Below, piece after piece: positions 14,923 to 16,525 of a stretch of 16,525 nt of DNA (position 1 is the stretch's first letter; each line of letters starts with the position of its first letter). A program made the position numbers and the translations under genes. A model generated the notes under the pieces. That model saw nothing but the letters and a program-made list of their open reading frames with translations, made no database searches and was not told the DNA's origin. The stretch spans positions 1 to 16,525 of the forward strand of contig JAFTCU010000248.1 in assembly GCA_017454585.1 (NCBI GenBank), in the 5' to 3' direction. The stretch is from Thermoguttaceae bacterium (GTDB lineage Bacteria; Planctomycetota; Planctomycetia; Pirellulales; Thermoguttaceae).

Positions 14923-15915
14923 TTAAAACCCCAAATATTTTCCTTCGTGCGTCACCAGCCCGATTTGCTCCACGCCGCCGTTGCGGCCATTATACCACAG
15001 AAGCCAGCGGTCGGCTTTCTCGTCGTAGATCACGAACGGTTTGTAACACGCCGAGGCATCCCATTTTCCTTCGTCCGGGCCGATGATCGGATTGGCGGCG
15101 TTGCGGACCCAGCCGGTCTGGCCGTCTTTCGAGCGGGCAATGCCGATGCGGGCGAGGTGCTCGTTTTCGAAGCCGATGTAGAACATCAGGTACTCGCCCT
15201 CCCACGGGAAGACCTGGCAGGCGGTGACTTTATGCTGTTCCCACGCAGTGTTCGGGTCGGCGGCGAAAACCGGGTTTCCGGCCCGTTTCGTCCAGCGGAG
15301 CCCATCCGGGCTGGTGGCGTAACCGATCGCGTTCGGCTCGTACTGCTCGCCGCCGGAGTACCACATCTGGAAGAGTTTCGCCTCCTCGTTCCAGAGCACG
15401 TGCGGGCACATCACCGCGACCTTTTCCCACGGCTCTTCCGCGACCATGACCGGGTCTTTCTGCACGCGCGTCCAGTGGATCCCGTCGGGGCTTTCCGCCA
15501 TGCCGATGCGTGACTCATTCTGAGTCTGGCCGGTGTACCACATGAAATATTTGCCGTCTTTCTTCACGACGGACGCCCGATTCAGGCGGATCTCCCAGCC
15601 GCAGGAGGGGTCGGGGGCGAGCACGATCAGCGGCTCGGACCAGTGTGCGCCGTCCCGGGATTCGGTGTAGCCGATGGACGCTTTGGTCCGCCAGGAAAAC
15701 CACATTTTGTACAGATCGCCATCTTTCAGGAGGGTGACGTCGAAGCAGACGCCCAGATCGCCGCCCAGCACGGGGTTTTCCGGGTACTTGACCCACCCGC
15801 CGTTCGTCCCGGCCTGAACGACCGCCGCGGCAAACACAAACACGAAAACCAAAACAAAGGAAAGGAAGAATTTTTTCATGGGATTCAATGGGGGATTAAA
15901 GGAACGAATAATCAT
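14923..15915 (-). CDS. Secreted five-bladed beta-propeller, GH43/GH32/GH130-like
   Basis: 330 residues from the chosen start. Seen: signal peptide with hydrophobic core F-F-L-S-F-V-L-V-F-V-F-V-F (16-28), cleavage expected after V-Q-A at residue 35. The mature part has five repeats of the pattern x-M-W-Y/F-x-G ... I-G-x-A/T-x-S-x-D-G-x-x-W, each one propeller blade: near G-D-L-Y-K-M-W-F-S-W, G-K-Y-F-M-W-Y-T-G, L-F-Q-M-W-Y-S-G, Y-L-M-F-Y-I-G and W-L-L-W-Y-N-G. This repeat is the hallmark of the GH43/62, GH32/68, GH117 and GH130 folds. Catalytic acids cannot be assigned with confidence, so it could be a glycosidase, a glycoside phosphorylase relative or a non-catalytic glycan binder. ATG 15915 overlaps the stop of the zinc-finger gene as ATGA and has AGGA upstream. 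ATG 15879 (318 residues) gives a more standard signal peptide but has no Shine-Dalgarno, so it is the alternative. Confidence 0.8.
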   Translation of the reverse strand: MIIRSFNPPLNPMKKFFLSFVLVFVFVFAAAVVQAGTNGGWVKYPENPVLGGDLGVCFDVTLLKDGDLYKMWFSWRTKASIGYTESRDGAHWSEPLIVLAPDPSCGWEIRLNRASVVKKDGKYFMWYTGQTQNESRIGMAESPDGIHWTRVQKDPVMVAEEPWEKVAVMCPHVLWNEEAKLFQMWYSGGEQYEPNAIGYATSPDGLRWTKRAGNPVFAADPNTAWEQHKVTACQVFPWEGEYLMFYIGFENEHLARIGIARSKDGQTGWVRNAANPIIGPDEGKWDASACYKPFVIYDEKADRWLLWYNGRNGGVEQIGLVTHEGKYLGF

Positions 15916-16400
15916 TTTTTCCTGTATCGGCACGGGGGATTGCTCGGGCAGACCCATTTAAATTCGACATGCCGACCGTCGTGAACCTCGACGAGGTCCA
16001 TCATCCGGCCGCAAATCGGGCAGTACTCCACGTTCAGCGGGAGCGGCTCGCCCTTTTCGAGTTTTTCCTGGCAGCTCACGCAGTACTTCGCGTCTGGAAC
16101 GTACTCCAACCGTTTGCGGGGAATCACATTTCTGCACCCGAGGCACCGGCGTTCATCCTGGTCCGAGAAATCGTCCGTCACAACCGAAATTTTGAGCCGC
16201 GTCCCCCCACATTCCGGGCAGACGTAGCGGTCCGTCAGACTGTGGAAGAGCTCGTAAACCAGCTCGTCGTCGATTTTGTGGGTCGGCTTGAAAACCCGGT
16301 ATTTTACGAGCCAGTCGAAGATACCGTTCAGGTCCAGAAGCGTTTCCCAGCCGCACTGGGTACATTCGATTTTGCGGTATTCAGCGGATTCCGTGTGCAT
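15912..16400 (-). CDS. Zinc-finger protein with DksA/TraR-type C4 finger and two zinc ribbons
   Basis: 162 residues with 12 cysteines in six pairs. Seen: C13-x2-C16 and C61-x2-C64 (one split ribbon, with an acidic helical insert of about 44 residues); C86-x2-C89 with C107-x2-C110, which matches the DksA/TraR finger consensus C-x-x-C-x-x-x-I-x-x-x-R-L-x-x-x-P-x-x-x-x-C-x-x-C-Q-x-x-x-E; and C127-x2-C130 with C151-x5-C157, a third ribbon ending in a basic tail. The DksA coiled coil with its acidic tip is absent, so it should not act as a standard secondary-channel factor. No signal peptide: cytoplasmic. AAAGGAGG lies about 7 nt before the ATG and a strong promoter lies just upstream. It is the first gene of the operon and its stop overlaps the start of a secreted beta-propeller gene. 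It may bind nucleic acid or RNA polymerase; function unproven. Confidence 0.75.
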   Translation of the reverse strand: MHTESAEYRKIECTQCGWETLLDLNGIFDWLVKYRVFKPTHKIDDELVYELFHSLTDRYVCPECGGTRLKISVVTDDFSDQDERRCLGCRNVIPRKRLEYVPDAKYCVSCQEKLEKGEPLPLNVEYCPICGRMMDLVEVHDGRHVEFKWVCPSNPPCRYRKK

Positions 16401-16419
16401 TTTGGTCCCTCCTTTCCTT

Positions 16420-16447
16420 AATATACAGAAAATCCCGGGGCCGTCAA
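16420..16447 (-). promoter_or_regulatory. Strong sigma70-like promoter for the zinc-finger/glycosidase operon
   Basis: On the minus strand TTGACG (plus 16442-16447), a 16-bp spacer and TATATT (plus 16420-16425, preceded by TCTG) lie immediately upstream of the AAAGGAGG site. Transcription would start near 16413, within or just before the Shine-Dalgarno sequence, so the leader is unusually short (about 13 nt). Confidence 0.65.
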
Positions 16448-16462
16448 GCGGGGGGGCTTTTC

Positions 16463-16490
16463 GATTCGGAGGGCCGGCGTCCCGCCGGTC
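16463..16490. repeat. Second copy of REP-like sequence
   Basis: Bases 16463-16483 match 13121-13141 with two transitions in 21 bp. Here the hairpin formed is CCGGCG-TCC-CGCCGG (16474-16488), a different pairing from the longer stem of the other copy. It lies just upstream of the operon promoter; only the copy at 13121 is at a gene 3' end. Confidence 0.5.
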
Positions 16491-16525
16491 AAGTTAATTG
16501 CTTTACGCTTTTCCCTCTTCATACA

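Noticed and set aside
1..16525. CRISPR arrays, tRNA or rRNA genes, insertion sequences with transposase
   Set aside because: No regularly spaced direct repeats, cloverleaf sequences, conserved rRNA segments or transposase-like proteins were seen on either strand.

Overview
The window (about 16.5 kb, moderately GC-rich) looks like part of a Planctomycetota chromosome; Lentisphaerota or a close relative is possible. This is inferred from the combination of a Tat-exported Gfo/Idh/MocA oxidoreductase, a pseudopilin-like protein with the C-terminal H-X9-DG motif (the DUF1559 type, greatly expanded in planctomycetes), two large secreted beta-repeat proteins ending in PEP-CTERM sorting signals, an EF-hand lipoprotein and a FliA/WhiG-type sigma factor with no flagellar genes nearby. 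No ribosomal RNA, tRNA, transposase, integrase or CRISPR array was seen.

Layout. (1) Bases 1-563, minus strand: 5' part of a Tat-exported oxidoreductase. Bases 564-895 are a divergent control region with two back-to-back sigma70-like promoters set in a near-perfect inverted repeat. (2) Bases 896-4491, plus strand: two tandem, closely related LeuT-type Na+-coupled symporters. A 32-bp inverted repeat built of heptads overlaps the stop codon of the second, and a 35-residue one-helix peptide follows that resembles the small subunits of bacterial NSS transporters. (3) Bases 4612-7322: a PEP-CTERM surface protein with its own promoter and a strong hairpin at its 3' end, convergent with (4) the sigma factor gene (7362-8147, minus). 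(5) Bases 8160-8916: a long stretch without a convincing gene. (6) Bases 12958 down to 8917, minus: a promoter followed by three tightly packed genes, PEP-CTERM beta-repeat protein, H-X9-DG pseudopilin and EF-hand lipoprotein, with overlapping or nearly overlapping ends. (7) Bases 12909-13147: a gap holding a tiny plus-strand ORF with a consensus Shine-Dalgarno and a REP-like hairpin. (8) Bases 16447 down to 13148, minus: a strong promoter, a 12-cysteine zinc-finger protein, an ATGA-coupled secreted five-bladed beta-propeller (GH43/GH32/GH130-like), a 121-bp palindromic element, and a secreted (alpha/alpha)6-barrel glycosidase.

How it may work together. The window suggests a carbohydrate-scavenging, amino-acid-importing bacterium with an elaborate cell surface. 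Two exported glycan-active proteins share an operon with a zinc-finger protein. Two PEP-CTERM proteins need an exosortase encoded elsewhere. The symporter pair with its mini-protein would take up amino acids or similar small solutes. The clearest candidates for something under-described are the mini-ORF downstream of the symporters together with the heptad hairpin that separates them, the three-gene surface operon, and the two families of dispersed palindromes.
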